This document shows positions 23,605 to 34,782 of a stretch of 64,000 nt of DNA, piece by piece. Made by a program: the position numbers and the translations under genes. The stretch is from Magicicada septendecula. Its lineage: Eukaryota; Arthropoda; Insecta; Hemiptera; Cicadidae. Location of the stretch: the NCBI GenBank assembly GCA_034769895.1, contig CM068373.1:204063964-204127963 (forward strand), in the 5' to 3' direction. The notes under the pieces were generated by a model, which worked only from the letters and a program-made list of their open reading frames with translations, did not search any database and had not been told where the DNA came from. The stretch's first letter is position 1. The number at the start of each line of letters is the position of its first letter.

Positions 23605-25764
23605 AATGATGTGTACATAATTATAGATTAGGTTGTCATTTAAAACACTAAATATAAACAAGTCACAAACACTTTGTAAAAAAGTCAGATTAGTACAAAC
23701 CTTACTGATGGACTTTTCATCACAGGCTAATCTTTGTTACAGACAATGGATTACAAAGCCTATATAAATTGATGAATTAAATAATGATTTAAACAAACTG
23801 ACTTCTATTTAATACTATTATGAATTTATTAACAAATTACTCAAATGATTTCATAATTTCTTACAGCCATCACATACTTTGTTCAGAAATTACACAGGAG
23901 ATTGGAAAATATATTGTGAATAAGGTTTTTCTGCTAATAGGTACTGCATAAGAGGAAAATGTATTCATCCAAAATAAATGTCAGGGTATTATGAGTTCCT
24001 CCTTACTATAATACTTAATAGTAACATCAATATCTTTAAAAAAATTCACATTAGAGACCCGAAAATTTATTAAAAATTAAATTGAATCGGTTCTGTGATT
24101 TAATTTCTTTTCACTAAGTAGCTAATTAAAACAACAAAACAGTTTCCTATAGGCCAGATTTCTCATGTAATATTTCAGCATACAGCAAACATATCTTCTG
24201 AGAAGAATAAGGGCCCAAAAAACTGCCACATTGTACTATCTCGCTTACATATTAAGCTACAAATTAAAGTCAATACAACACACCCATCATGATTAAGCCT
24301 TTAGAGATTGGCATTCTTTACACTGGTACATTTAAAAAGATTCAGGCTGGTTTTGCCATTTTTGTAGTGGCTCTGATTTTTCTTCATCCTTTTCCATATA
24401 TGATAAATACTTGGATATAATTAGTGTTTGTTGTTTACAGGATAGGTTGGTGATACAGAATACAGTAATTTATTACTTCTATATAAAACAATAATAAATT
24501 ATTAAAATGATGTGCTTTAAGAGTGATAACATTGTATTCAGCTTATTCCTCATCTTAGGAAAAATCTCTTGGTACCAATCTGCCACAGTTAATTCACTTA
24601 TATACTGGTCTAACTGCATGTAATAAATCAATATTCTGTAATAGAAACAAGGTAATAACATACTTTCATGTGGCAAAAAATATGCTAATTTTGTAAGTTT
24701 TGTAGGAAAATATACAGGTCATCAAAGCTGGTAACTGAAGTGATCTAATCAGTTATTTTTAAATGTTAATAAACATTAGACTTTTATAAATATATTTAAA
24801 GTTAGTTTTGTAAGTTATACACTACATAAATAATTTTACAAACTGAAAAAACTTAGCATCAGAAAACGGATGAACTCGCCAATTTTCTTTATGCTTGAAT
24901 CATCCATTTGAAAAAGTTACCCATTTGATATAACATCACTTACCCAAGTTTCAAACTAAATGAAAAAAGACTCAGTATAATTACTATTACTTACTTTTTT
25001 CTAATTAGTATTAAAATTACATTAAACACTCCAAGCTAATGTCGACAAGAGTCCACAGCATAAAATGTAAACAATCATGCATCACCATAAAAAACATAAA
25101 CATAACTAACCCGAATGTCAATAACAAAACATCAACACACAAACAGTGCCACTTCAGTATGTCAATTATAAAAAAAAATTAATTGCTATTCTTATAGTTG
25201 AATAGTAATGACAAATGTTTGTTTTACATCTGACATGTTGGCAGCCCTTAGAATTTATTCTTGTAAAAATACCAATAAATTTTAATGTCCAATATATCAG
25301 ACATTGGTCCTCAAAGGGTTCCCAATGAGAATACAATGAATTATTTTAAACTCATTAATTTCTTGACTCCCGGGCTATTATATGTATGTTACCTTGTATA
25401 CACCACGCTGTTGATTCTAAATAAAAGCATACCAATTACAAAAATTAACTAAACATTCATATGAAAATGCATCCTCCATCTTTACTTATACCCCCAAAAT
25501 TATTCCTGTTGCTCACCCACCCTACCTCACCATACCCCCAGCCACCCTTATCTCTACCCTACCACTACCACTCAACTTCAGTTTTACTTGCACATAATCA
25601 TCTGTTATGTTAACATAAAGACTGAATATATAAGACAATCTGTTAGGCCCTAACTGGTACCTAAATATTTACTGTGAATAAATCAATAAACCGTAAAATT
25701 ACTTTAGTTACAAAGCAAACAGTTACAAACATCACACTGCCATTTCTTTGTTTACTATGAATAC
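23605..25764. other. AT-rich intergenic DNA
   Basis: Array homology stops at 23,604. No coding, repeat or RNA signal that I can support. Short open frames here have no recognisable features. It may include the 3' untranslated part of the zinc-finger gene to its right. Confidence 0.6.
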
Positions 25765-25776
25765 TGTGTGTGTGTG

Positions 25777-25813
<37 letters not shown>
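25765..25813 (+). repeat. (GT)n microsatellite
   Basis: Nearly pure GT tract with one GCGT interruption. Confidence 0.95.
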
Positions 25814-25816
<3 letters not shown>

Positions 25817-26019
25817 TCATTAATCATTTGTCATATCAACATTTCCAACAACATACCATACACTGTTACCAGCAAATTTATCAACTGTTTTTATAGGTAC
25901 GACATCTACATTTCTTTACTACAGTTCACTGATTTAAGCCTTGACTAACCAATCAACTGTTTGTTTTGTTACACATATTGTACCAAAAATGTATTTGTAC
26001 ACTATTTGTGTACTAATTT

Positions 26020-26957
26020 ATGAGCCTTTAATGTACAGGGATACCTGAAAAAGTTTTACAGACATCACACTGGTATTTCTTAATTTTACTATGACTCAAT
26101 TTATATAGTTCTTTAATACCATGTGGGTCAATTTATGTGTTTTCAAAGTTCCTAATAAATTAAAAGCTTTGTTACAGATGTCACACTGGTAACTTTTTAC
26201 CCCACTGTGAATTGACTTGTGATGTTTCAAACTACTAGATATTTTAAACCCCTTGCTACAGATATCGCACTTGTAGTTCTTTATTTCGCTGTTCTTTATG
26301 AGTATTTAAAGAGCTCCGTTGTTTGAAGCCTTTCTTACAGATGTCAAACTGGTATTTTCTTATTCCACTGTGAATTAATTCATGAATTTTCAAATTACCC
26401 AATTCACTGAAATGACTTGTTACAGATGTCACACATATATTTTTTTTATTTCACTGTGAATTAATTTGTGAGTTTTCAAATTACTCAATTGATTAAAGTA
26501 TTTATTACAGATGTCACAGTTGAATTTCTTAATTCCACTGTGAATTAGTTTGAGTTTTCAAGGTACACAATTGTTTAAACAATTTATTGCAGATATCACA
26601 CTGGTACCTCTTTATTCCACTGTGAAATAATGCATGAGATGCCAAAGTTTTGGGGGTGGCCAAATGATTTGTTACAGGTATCACAGTGGTATCTTTTTTA
26701 GCACAGTTAATTTATGATATGATAAATTATTGGATTGACTGAAAGATTTGTTACAAATATCACAGGGATATATCTTTATTCCGTTGTGACTCGATTTATG
26801 AAGTTTCAAATAATATGACTGTCTAAAAAATTTGTTACACACATCACATTTGTATTCTTATTTCCGCTATGAACCAATTTATGATAAAATAAACCACTTG
26901 GCTGTCGGTATGATTTGTTACAAATATCACACTGGTATTTTTTAATTTCACTGTGAA
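26020..26957 (-). pseudogene. C2H2 zinc-finger gene, 3' part of the last exon (decayed)
   Basis: Minus-strand array of Krueppel-type fingers, DNA-binding by family. The first finger next to the piggyBac insertion reads KYQCDICNKSYRQPSG, then HKLVHSG. Further finger pieces such as [32 protein letters not shown] and YQCDVC follow in changing frames down to about 26,030, with HSGIKK-type linkers. Several frameshifts and stops break the array, so this is most likely a pseudogene or a gene decaying after the insertion. The same exon continues on the other side of the transposon at 33,675. Confidence 0.75.
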
Positions 26958-26970
26958 TTAACCCTTTCAC

Positions 26971-27080
26971 GGCTCTGGGCATACATGTATGCCCAGCAGG
27001 AAAGAGGCGGTGACGGCTCTGGGCATACATGTATGCCCTGCTGCTAGCAAGCCCAGCCGGCTCTGGGCGTACATGTATGC
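26971..27080. repeat. Three 44-bp subterminal repeats with a palindromic core
   Basis: GGCTCTGGGC(A/G)TACATGTATGC occurs at 26,971, 27,015 and 27,059, exactly 44 bp apart, each centred on the palindrome CATACATGTATG (CGTACATGTATG in the third). They sit just inside the left piggyBac end and are absent at the right end. They may be transposase-binding sites. Confidence 0.8.
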
Positions 27081-27387
27081 TCGCGGAGTTTTCGACTCGC
27101 CACTCATGACATATTTATTTTCACCGTTAGTTATATCTGTTAGCCTTTCTATGCACCTTTTGTTTCGATATACACTCGATATAGTGCGTATGCGTCTTTG
27201 TTCTGATTTCCCTACAACGGGTATTGTTTTCACCTCAGCCTACCCCGGTACCGTTACTTTCTGCCTGTTTTTAGTGCGTATGCGTCTTTGTTTCAAACTC
27301 ACTACCACGGCTATTGTTCTCAAAATTGGGTGCAAGGTATAATTACTTTCTGTCTGTCGAACAGTAGGTGTGAATATTGTGTTTACA

Positions 27388-28290
27388 ATGGCACAGAATT
27401 ATTTATCCGAGAAGGAAGTTATGGAATTATTGATGAAGTGTAGTGACGAGGAAGACAACATTTTCTCAGACGAAGATGTGGATGCTCCCGGGCCTTCTCA
27501 TATTCGTTCAACACCACGTGCAGCTTCATCAGAAATGAAACATCAGCAGGAGAAGGCGATGAAGAAGAAGAAGAAGAAGAGATAAGAAATCTTCAGAAGC
27601 GAAAAAGAATTTTACGATTGGTCGGCCAACAGTCCTGCGACAAAACGTCACTCTTTTGATAAAGCAGTTAGCGGATTACGAATTAGTTTCGAAGACACGG
27701 CAACTCACTTAGATTTTTTTGTATATTTTTCCCCTTAGAATTTATTTTTGCCATTTGCACAGAAATAAATAATTATTACAAATTTGTTACCGCAAAATTG
27801 ACAACATTACCATCCCGATTGTCCCGATGGAAAGATATAGAGCCTGCAGAATTTTATTGCTTCTTGGCGTGTTCACTGCTGATGCCAAGAGTAAAAAAAT
27901 TAGAAATAGACGAATATTGGGCAAAGGATTTGCTATTACTGACGCTGATATTTCCCCAAATTATGTCTAGGGACCGATTCAAACTAATTCTTCGACTTTT
28001 ACATTTTTGTGACAATTCTACCCCTACTCAAGATAGCCTTGTAAAAATACGGCTTATTGTCGAACACACAAGAAAAAATTTAGAGAGGCCTTAAATCCAT
28101 TTGAAAATTTAGTAATTAACGAAAGTTTGTTGCTATTTAAAGGTCGTCTCCAATTCAAACAGTATATACCCAAAGCACGTAGCCGTTTCGGTATTAAAAT
28201 TTTTGTTCTTTGTGACGTAGAAAGCAATTGAATCGATGATTTCAGAAACTGCATAAGTCATGTTTTCATGATTTTTCCGGAAGAAGGAAA
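27388..28290 (+). pseudogene. piggyBac transposase, N-terminal half, broken
   Basis: Start MAQNYLSEKEVMELLM, followed by the acidic NIFSDEDVD stretch and a Lys-rich run, as in piggyBac N-termini. Then comes the segment with RHSFDKAVSGLRISFED in another frame, and from 27,798 LSRWKDIEPAEFYCFLAC, WAKDLLL, MSRDRFKLILRLLHF, which match the usual piggyBac core. The block with LLLFKGRLQFKQYIP and FGIKIFVLCDV follows. The residue preceding ESLLLF is Asn where families usually have the first catalytic Asp, so the site is lost. At least two frameshifts. The C-terminal half and cysteine-rich domain are not seen; similarity stops near 28,290. Confidence 0.8.
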
Positions 28291-28595
28291 AACAATTTTT
28301 ATCATACATTACATTGGTAAAATTTTAATATGCACTTGTATTACATTGTTTTGCCTTAGTTTAGTCATTGTCTTTAAGTTTTTCAAATTATAATTCATTT
28401 ATAGCACTTTTTTTAAGAAAGAATTTTTATTACTTAAGCTGTTTCTGCACTAAATGAGTTTCATGATTAATAAAACAATTAATTTTTTACAAAAATGTAT
28501 TAAACACAAAATTATTCATTTTAAACAATTTAGAAATAGTAGAAGTTTAAAAAAACATGTATTTCATTAAATTTTATAGTCTTATAAAACCTTTT

Positions 28596-30403
28596 TTACG
28601 GCGGCACTTCTTCAGTTTCCTCTTTTTCTTCAGTTACTGGCCAGTTATTTATAACATCATAAAAATGCTGGTGTTCAGGAACAATGTATATGTACATCTT
28701 TTTGATATCTTCTATTTCGTATCTGTTAATTGGAATTTTATTTTGGGGATAAGCTAGAACTGTAGGCAAGCCTACTACACTGTTCACTGGTTTGTTTTTA
28801 CGCACATCGAAAGTGTGTTGTTGTAAGCCATCAATGAAACGTTTAGCAACAATCACTCCTTTGTTTTTGTAAATAAAAGACATAAACTCAGATGGAGCCA
28901 AAGTTTGCTTCCTTTCTTTTGGAAGACTTTTTCCGTACGACTCAGTAGACAAACAAGTACGTTTATAATGACTAGGCCACCATTCCTTGAACTTATAAAT
29001 TTCTTTTGTTTTAAGTTCTTCCACCTCAAATTTAGAACTGGAATTTTGTATAGTATCTTGATATTCTTGTGGTACATAGATTCTGTCACACTTCTTCAGT
29101 TTTCTTTTTACAACACCAAAGTTTCTATCATTTGGTAAGTAAGAATGTCCTCGTACTGGAAAATAATGTGTTATTTCCTTGAATCGGCCACTGTTTACAA
29201 GGGCTAGGCAAAAACGCACAATTGTGTGATTTTTGTTTTGCCCTGCACATCCATCTGAGAACAGATACAGAGTAGTCACAAAGTCAGGAATATAGGAGGT
29301 AATATATTTGTAGAGCATAGAACAAACTTCATTGACACCCTTTTTCCCTTCACCTTCATGATAAAGGTAAAACTTAGACTTTTGTGTTTGCATATTGTGA
29401 ATTCCAAAACAGTTTACCCACAGTTGTCTCAAATAAAATATATCTTGGACAGGAAGATTTGGTAAAGGAAGGTTTACATAAAATCAAAACTGAAGCCAAC
29501 GACATTTTCATTGTTCTTGCACATATCAGATATCTGTTTAATTTTTGTGTAAAACTTTTTTGACCGACGAACATGTACAATTTTTTCTGCAACAGCAGCT
29601 CGTTTTGCTGATTCTGAGAGACTTGGGCTTTTTATTTTAACAGTTAGCTCTTAACATTTAATACAAGTATCTATTTGTGGTCGACCAAACCGTAATTCAA
29701 AATGTTCTTTAAAATATTTAAGGAAAAACTCATATTTTACTGATAACGTTGTATGTTTTTCCAGATACAGTTCATGCATTATTTTTACGTTTAATCTACT
29801 ATCTAAATACTTAATTTGATGCCCTCTATAATGTCTCCTTTTCGTAGGAAAGGACTGTATATGGTCATGAACTGCTTTACATACCTCTGGTTTAATAATG
29901 TTCACTTTCTCATTTGTACCTCTTTTATCTTTAGGAGCACAACCTTGAAGTAAAAGTGCACACAATCGGCGAATTCGCCCAGGAGATACTCTAAATAAAG
30001 AAATATATGCTTGTTTACAAATACTTATTCTGTCCCCGTTTTTCAACACAAAATATTCGAAGCTACACTGTCTTGATTTTGAAATTTCTGTACGAGGTCT
30101 ACGAGTTTTTGTCATGTTTTTCAATCAGATTTTGCAAAAAATGTCCTATTCATCTTTAGAAGCAAATGAATTAAATTTAAATAATATGTTTGACTGTTGA
30201 TCTTCATTAAAATTATCAAAACACTTCTTATTACATTTACAACATTCACCGGTTTTCCTAGCCTGAACTATTTTACCTTTCCAATTTGTGTGTTCAATAC
30301 CTTTAACCTTTGCACTACGGATAATGTTCTTCTTGTGACTTTCAGGATTTCTCTTCCTTCTCTTTAAAGCAGGTTCATCACTGTCACTACTTATATCACT
30401 CAT
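28596..30403 (-). pseudogene. DUF7869-like repeat protein, possible transposase, broken
   Basis: Minus-strand gene in three successive frames. 30,403-30,146 starts MSDISSDSDEPALKRRKR (acidic then basic) and has a Cys motif CCKCNKKCFDNF. 30,124-29,651 holds RRPRTEIS, SPGRIRRLCALLLQGCAPKD, a proline-free basic region and CIKC. 29,600-28,596 carries VVGFSFDFM, RQLWVNCFGIHN, YHEGEGKKGVNEV and the striking LFSDGCAGQNKN, then PVRGHSYLPNDRNFGVVK. I recall this arrangement from multi-copy insect and cnidarian proteins with a DUF7869-type domain. The Asp in SFDF, the Asp in SDGC and the later Asp in PNDRNFG are candidates for an RNase-H-like nuclease triad; that is inference. Frameshifts between blocks make this copy dead. 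Confidence 0.55.
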
Positions 30404-30789
30404 TTTAAAAATGACTTAATAAGAGTAGTATATAACAAACAAAACCTTCACAAATAGTCAGAGGTTAGACTAAAGAATAATATCAGCTGTTAACAATAAT
30501 GCTTATCAAACAGCTGGTTGACAACAGCGCTGCCACCACACACAGTGAGAGCAGAAACAACACAAGTCTCAGACTGAAGTAGTTTCTGCTCTCAATCGAT
30601 GGTCTACTACCTCTACATTTCCATGACAACACGTGTGACTAGTGTTGTTTATGCACTCATTGGATGTATTTACACCTAAATGTCAATGTTCTACAAGTCA
30701 GTGATGACGAAAAGCTTTGTCGAAACAATAAAAATTATAGCAGTTTAGCAATTTTATAAAAGAAATAATCTTGTTTACTTAAGGGTATT
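30404..30789. other. Junction region between the DUF7869-like unit and the PLE
   Basis: Non-coding. Around 30,700-30,731 it has GTGATGACGAAAAGC then TTTGTCGAAAC, reminiscent of a PLE hammerhead but lacking the first C of the core. No terminal inverted repeat of the neighbouring unit could be recognised. Confidence 0.4.
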
Positions 30790-32540
30790 TTAGTTAGTCT
30801 ATGGAGCATATGATTGAAGGCCGCATGTTGGGTGGATTGATGTGTTGTGTATAACCATGTCGGTTGTGGTTGGTTTCCTGTATAATTTGTACGTGTGTGT
30901 ATTGTTGGTTTTGTTAATTGTTAGGTCTAGAAAATTTATAATATTGTTTTGTTCAATTTCAAGTGTAAATTTTAATTTGTGGTGTATTGTGTTTATGTAT
31001 TTGTGGAAGTTTTCAACTTGTCTTGTGTTGCCTTTGAATAAAAGTAATATATCATCTACATACCTGTGCCAGTAAATGATTTTGTTGGTGTATTTGTTGT
31101 TGTTTATTCTGTGGTTCTGTTCTATTTTGTGTATATATATTTCTGCCAGTATTCTTGATATGGGGGCTCCCATCGTGAGACCGTCTGTGTGTGTGTATAT
31201 CTTGTTATTGTATGTAAAGTAATTTTGCTCAGTTATTATTTTGGTAAGTGTGATGATCTCTTGTATGTGTGTTTCAGGTGTGTTGTTTTGTCTGAGTAAT
31301 TGTTCTAGTGTTTGTATGGTTTCTTGAATTGGGACATTGGTGTATAAATTGATTATATCAGAAGATGACAGTGTTGAGTTGTGTGGGATGTGGATGTGTT
31401 CAGTTTTCTTGACTAGGTCGATGTTGTTTTTGATAGATGTATTGTTACTGAGATTAATGTTTTCTCTGATTATTTTGTCTAGGTGTTTTGCGATTTTGTG
31501 GGAGGGAGCTTGTGTGTTGTTTATTAATGGTCTGATGGGAATGTTAGGTTTGTGTATTTTTGGTAATGCAATAGTTTAGGGGTTTAGGTTATATTTGTTT
31601 AAGGTATTTGGTGCTTTCTGGTTTGATTATATGTTTTGTGTTATTTATAAATTTGTTAATCTGTTTTTGAAATTTTAGTGTGGGGTCTTTATTTATTTCC
31701 GTTATATTATTTTCGTTGAAGAAATTTTTGATTTTAGTGTTTAGTTGATGTTTGTCTATTATGACGTTTATGTTCCCTTTATCAGCTTTTAGTATTGTTA
31801 TGTTGTGTTCAAGCAACTTTTTTTTACATTGTTAAGCGTTTTTATTTCGTTGTTGTGTCTTTTTGGTTGTATATGTGTGCGTTGGAGCTTCCGTTTTATG
31901 TCGTGACGTATTGGATCCTGGTCATTAATGTGCGTGTTTTGTACAGCTGTTTCTGTGTCTATGATTATGTCACGTATGTGTCTATTGTGGTTTTTGTTGT
32001 TAGTTGTATTGTTATTCAAATTATGTTTCAGTCCTTTTTTTAGTAAATCTATTTCATCTGATGTGAAATTAACGTTAGTTGTATTTACTGTGCGTGTGTG
32101 GAATTTGTGTGCCGGTTCAGGGATTGATTCTATTGCGCTTGTTGTGAGGTTTGTTATTTTCTTGTTGTGTCGATCATGTATTGTCAATTTGAGTTTTTCT
32201 ATGTTGTCTTGTGTGTGTTGTATTACATTTTCAAGTTCTGTGAGGTATAATATATTTGTGTAAGTTTCATGTGTAAGTTGTATGCATGTCTGTTGAGTGT
32301 GTCTTTTTTATGGTATAAATAATTGATTATGTTATTTAGGTTTATTTGTTCTAATTTTCGTTTGGTTTGGAGTGCTGTATGTGTGTTTTGTTTTATTGTA
32401 ACTTGTGCGTGTGTTGGTATGATGTGTTTTTGGCAAGTTTAATTGAAGGTTATGTGTAAGGAAGTTTTTGTTACTTGTTTTTTGGCGTTTCTGTAATTTT
32501 TGATGAAATACGTTTTGTCTGCGGTATTATAGTTGTCTTG
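30790..32540 (-). pseudogene. Penelope-like element, N-terminal and RT part (permuted copy)
   Basis: A different PLE family from the array. 32,187-31,798 gives the N-terminal segment with NVNFTSDEIDLLKKGLKHNL, the counterpart of VNFNTEEKEMLAKGLKY in the PLE at 62-64 kb. 31,816-31,589 gives ITILKADKGNINVIID. 31,173-30,799 gives MGAPISRILAEIYIH, the catalytic YVDDILLLF, INFLDLTIN and RKPTTTDMVIH, then homology ends after IHPTC. Motif A is only visible in other frames. Three or four frameshifts. The endonuclease is not downstream, but upstream, at 32,570-33,380. Confidence 0.8.
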
Positions 32541-32617
32541 AGTGTTCATCATCTTTTTTCCCAACACTATTTTTTATATAATAATAAAACTTTCACTTGT
32601 GAACTTACTTCTCTTTT

Positions 32618-32660
32618 CTCGTCGAACGCGTTTCGGCGTAGTGTTCGCCTTCGTCAGCTT
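32618..32660 (-). ncRNA. Hammerhead ribozyme-like motif at the PLE junction
   Basis: Minus strand: CTGACGA (32,657-32,651), one extra A, stem II GGCG/CGCC with a seven-base loop, GAAACGCG (32,635-32,628) with the short ACG/CGT stem III and then T. This is the clearest stem II of all motifs in the window. Stem I is poorly paired. Position between an endonuclease end and an N-terminal start fits the known location of PLE hammerheads in the terminal (pLTR) region. Confidence 0.6.
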
Positions 32661-32699
32661 AGAGACAGACTGCCAGACTTTGTAACGGTTATTGCTTGG

Positions 32700-33380
32700 A
32701 AGGTATAGTGGGGGTGGTGTGTGGGGAAAGGGGATTGGTGCGGTGATCCAAATTATTGTTTGTTTTTTGTTTAATTGTGTCAAAAAGTGTATGTGATTTG
32801 TATTGTAATTGGTCGTTAAGTATGTTGTTTGGTTGTGTTGTGTGGTGTTTGTATATTTCATATTGTTCTGCTGAGTTGAGTTTTCGACCTTTGGGTAAGT
32901 AGTGTAATATTTCAAGATTAGTATCTATGTTGGTGTAGCTGTGGTTTTGTGTGTGTATGTGTGTGGTAAACGCGGAATGTATATTGTTGTTGAATAAAGC
33001 TTTTAAGTGTTCAGAGTAACGGGATAAAAAAGATCTTCCCGTCTGGCCTATGTAGAAACTATTGCAGTTATTACAATTTAATTTGTAAACACCTGTTTTG
33101 TTGTATTTGTCTATGTCCGTGTTTGTATCATTGATGTGTTTTTTTATGGTATTGTTAGTTCTGTAGGCTATTTCGTACTTGTGTTTTCTGAATGTGTTGG
33201 CGAGTTTGTGTGTGTTGGAGTTATGTTATGTGAGTGTGATGTATTTATTGTGTTGTGTGTTGATGGTATTTTGTGTTTTGTTGTTTTTGTTTTTGATGCG
33301 TTTGTGTAGTTTGTTTATTAAATTAGGGTTGTATCCGTTTTTCATTGCTATGTATTTGATTAAAAACATTTGTTTTAACA
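32700..33380 (-). pseudogene. Penelope-like element, GIY-YIG endonuclease part (permuted copy)
   Basis: Starting near 33,370: YIAMKNGYNPNLI, a spacer with frame breaks, then TGVYKLNCNNCNSFYIGQ followed by TGRSFLSRYSEHLKA, the GIY-YIG motif with its catalytic Arg and following His, and the C-terminal block with AEQYEIYKH. Stops about 60-100 nt before the hammerhead. Together with the N-terminal/RT part on the left it makes nearly one whole element in rotated order, missing roughly 30-40 codons at the break. Confidence 0.8.
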
Positions 33381-33674
33381 ACTTAGTGTAGTAATTGTAG
33401 CTTTTATGAAAAATGAAATATAATAAAAAAAAATTAAATTAAATAAAATAAAAAAAAAGTTTTTAACTCAGCCAGTCCAAAGCCTGCGTCAAAAATAAGG
33501 ATGGAAAACTTTTAAATAAAGCAAAATAATCGTTAAAATACGTAAAGTTTGAGTTAGTGTAAGCAGCAGGACGAGCGCTGTAATTGCTTAGCCTACAAGC
33601 GCCCCACTGCTGCGACAGCTGTCAGCCGTTCCGTTAACACGGTCGCTCACCACTCCCCGCCGCGAAAAGGTTAA

Positions 33675-33947
33675 TTTATGAAGTGTTAAGTTGCCTGAAC
33701 TACTCAATGATTTATTGCAAATATTGCATTGAAATTTCTTTAGACTATTATGTTTTAATTTATGTTTTGAGAACAACCTCAGGCGTCTGAAATTTTTGTT
33801 ACATTTGACACACTTGTACATCTCTGATAAACTTGACATAGCTGCAGGTAAGGCAGACTGATGTTCTATTGATGTACATGGTCTGCAATATATATCTTCT
33901 TGAATACTGTCTTTACTTATAATCCTGTTTAGATCTGATGAAGTGCA
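33675..33947 (-). pseudogene. C2H2 zinc-finger gene, 5' part of the last exon
   Basis: A 3' splice site TTTTTCAG ends at 33,948; the exon then opens in phase 0 with CTSSDLNRIIS and CRPCTSIEHQS, passes MSSLSEMYKCVKCNKNF and gives two fingers: YKCVKCNKNF...HKLKH and FQCNICNKSLSSSG...HKL. The second finger's linker is cut at the TTAA where piggyBac inserted and resumes at 26,957 with IHSEIKKYQCDIC. The frame is open here, unlike the distal fingers. Zinc-finger proteins of this build are usually nuclear DNA-binding proteins; the target is unknown. Confidence 0.8.
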
Positions 33948-33949
33948 CT

Positions 33950-34302
33950 GAAAAATTCACAAATTATTACTTTGAGCTAAATTATTAACATTAAATAAAT
34001 ACTAAGGATATTATTTTCATTCGTGTGTAATTACAGCTTGTATACCCGTATATACACTTGTATATATTATACACTTGTATTTATACAATTGTGTAAATCA
34101 AAATACAGTTTCCTCCATTATGTTACAATGTTTTTCATTTATTACTAATTTTTTCTACTCTATGTCTAGATTCCTTTTCATATACTGCATTAGACTGAAC
34201 TCTATGTTCCTCAAAGGAATGCAACATAGACAGAAAGTGAAGAGATCCGCATGCGTGGGCATGCACAGTGGTGTAAACAAACCAACGACTACTGAGAAAT
34301 AC
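33950..34302. other. Intron/intergenic DNA upstream of the zinc-finger exon
   Basis: AT-rich, with a TATACACTTGTATA-type repeat run near 34,040-34,085. No gene signal. Confidence 0.5.
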
Positions 34303-34782
34303 TGTGCCGTGGCAAATTAAATCAGAATTCCACGGAGAGTTTTAATTTCAATTAGCCCGTCCGTATTTCGCGCCGACTGTCTGACAATAGCGATATGCCG
34401 ACTGGATTTCGCCGCGCGGGGTCTGTGAGCGGTGAATTGCTGTATAGTCGCGCTCTGTTGCCGAAATCTAGACAGCTCTGCTCAGCTATTTCCGTCCGTC
34501 TACCTCGTGGTCGCGAGCCTGTTTTTCTGCGCATTTCCTCATCAAGACGCCTCGTGTGCACTTCTAGTCCGGCGGCGAATTAGTTTCTGTTTGCTGAAGT
34601 TTTTACAACAACAACAACAATAAATAATTCTATAAAGTGCCTCTGGTAAGCTTTATTACCTATTTGCTTGCTAGTTAATAAGGGAATATGTGTTAAAATG
34701 TATTTACTGGTTGGATACAGATTGATTAACGAATGTGTGTGTGACCCACTTCTGGTTACTACCCGAATTCAAGCCACGTGGT

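Larger units (their letters stand above)
26962..33670 (+). mobile_element. piggyBac-type element, 6.7 kb with nested insertions, in a zinc-finger exon
   Basis: Flanked by TTAA at 26,958-26,961 and 33,671-33,674, the hallmark duplication of piggyBac. Ends match as inverted repeats: CCCTTTCACGG on the left and CCGCGAAAAGG on the right. The zinc-finger reading frame resumes exactly across the two TTAA copies. Inside are the transposase start (27,388-about 28,290), then a block with a DUF7869-like gene (to about 30,480) and a permuted PLE (30,790-33,380), then the right end (33,480-33,670). The two large blocks are probably later insertions that replaced or split the transposase. Confidence 0.85.

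Noticed and set aside
26971-27080. Three evenly spaced repeats as a possible CRISPR array
   Set aside because: Eukaryotic context, repeats are palindromic subterminal sequence of piggyBac, and the intervening pieces are repeat-like rather than unique spacers.
30699-30731. Possible hammerhead GTGATGACGAAAAGC...GTCGAAAC
   Set aside because: The first core C is G here, stem II does not start correctly after the core, and no stem I or III partner is visible. Probably a decayed PLE tail.
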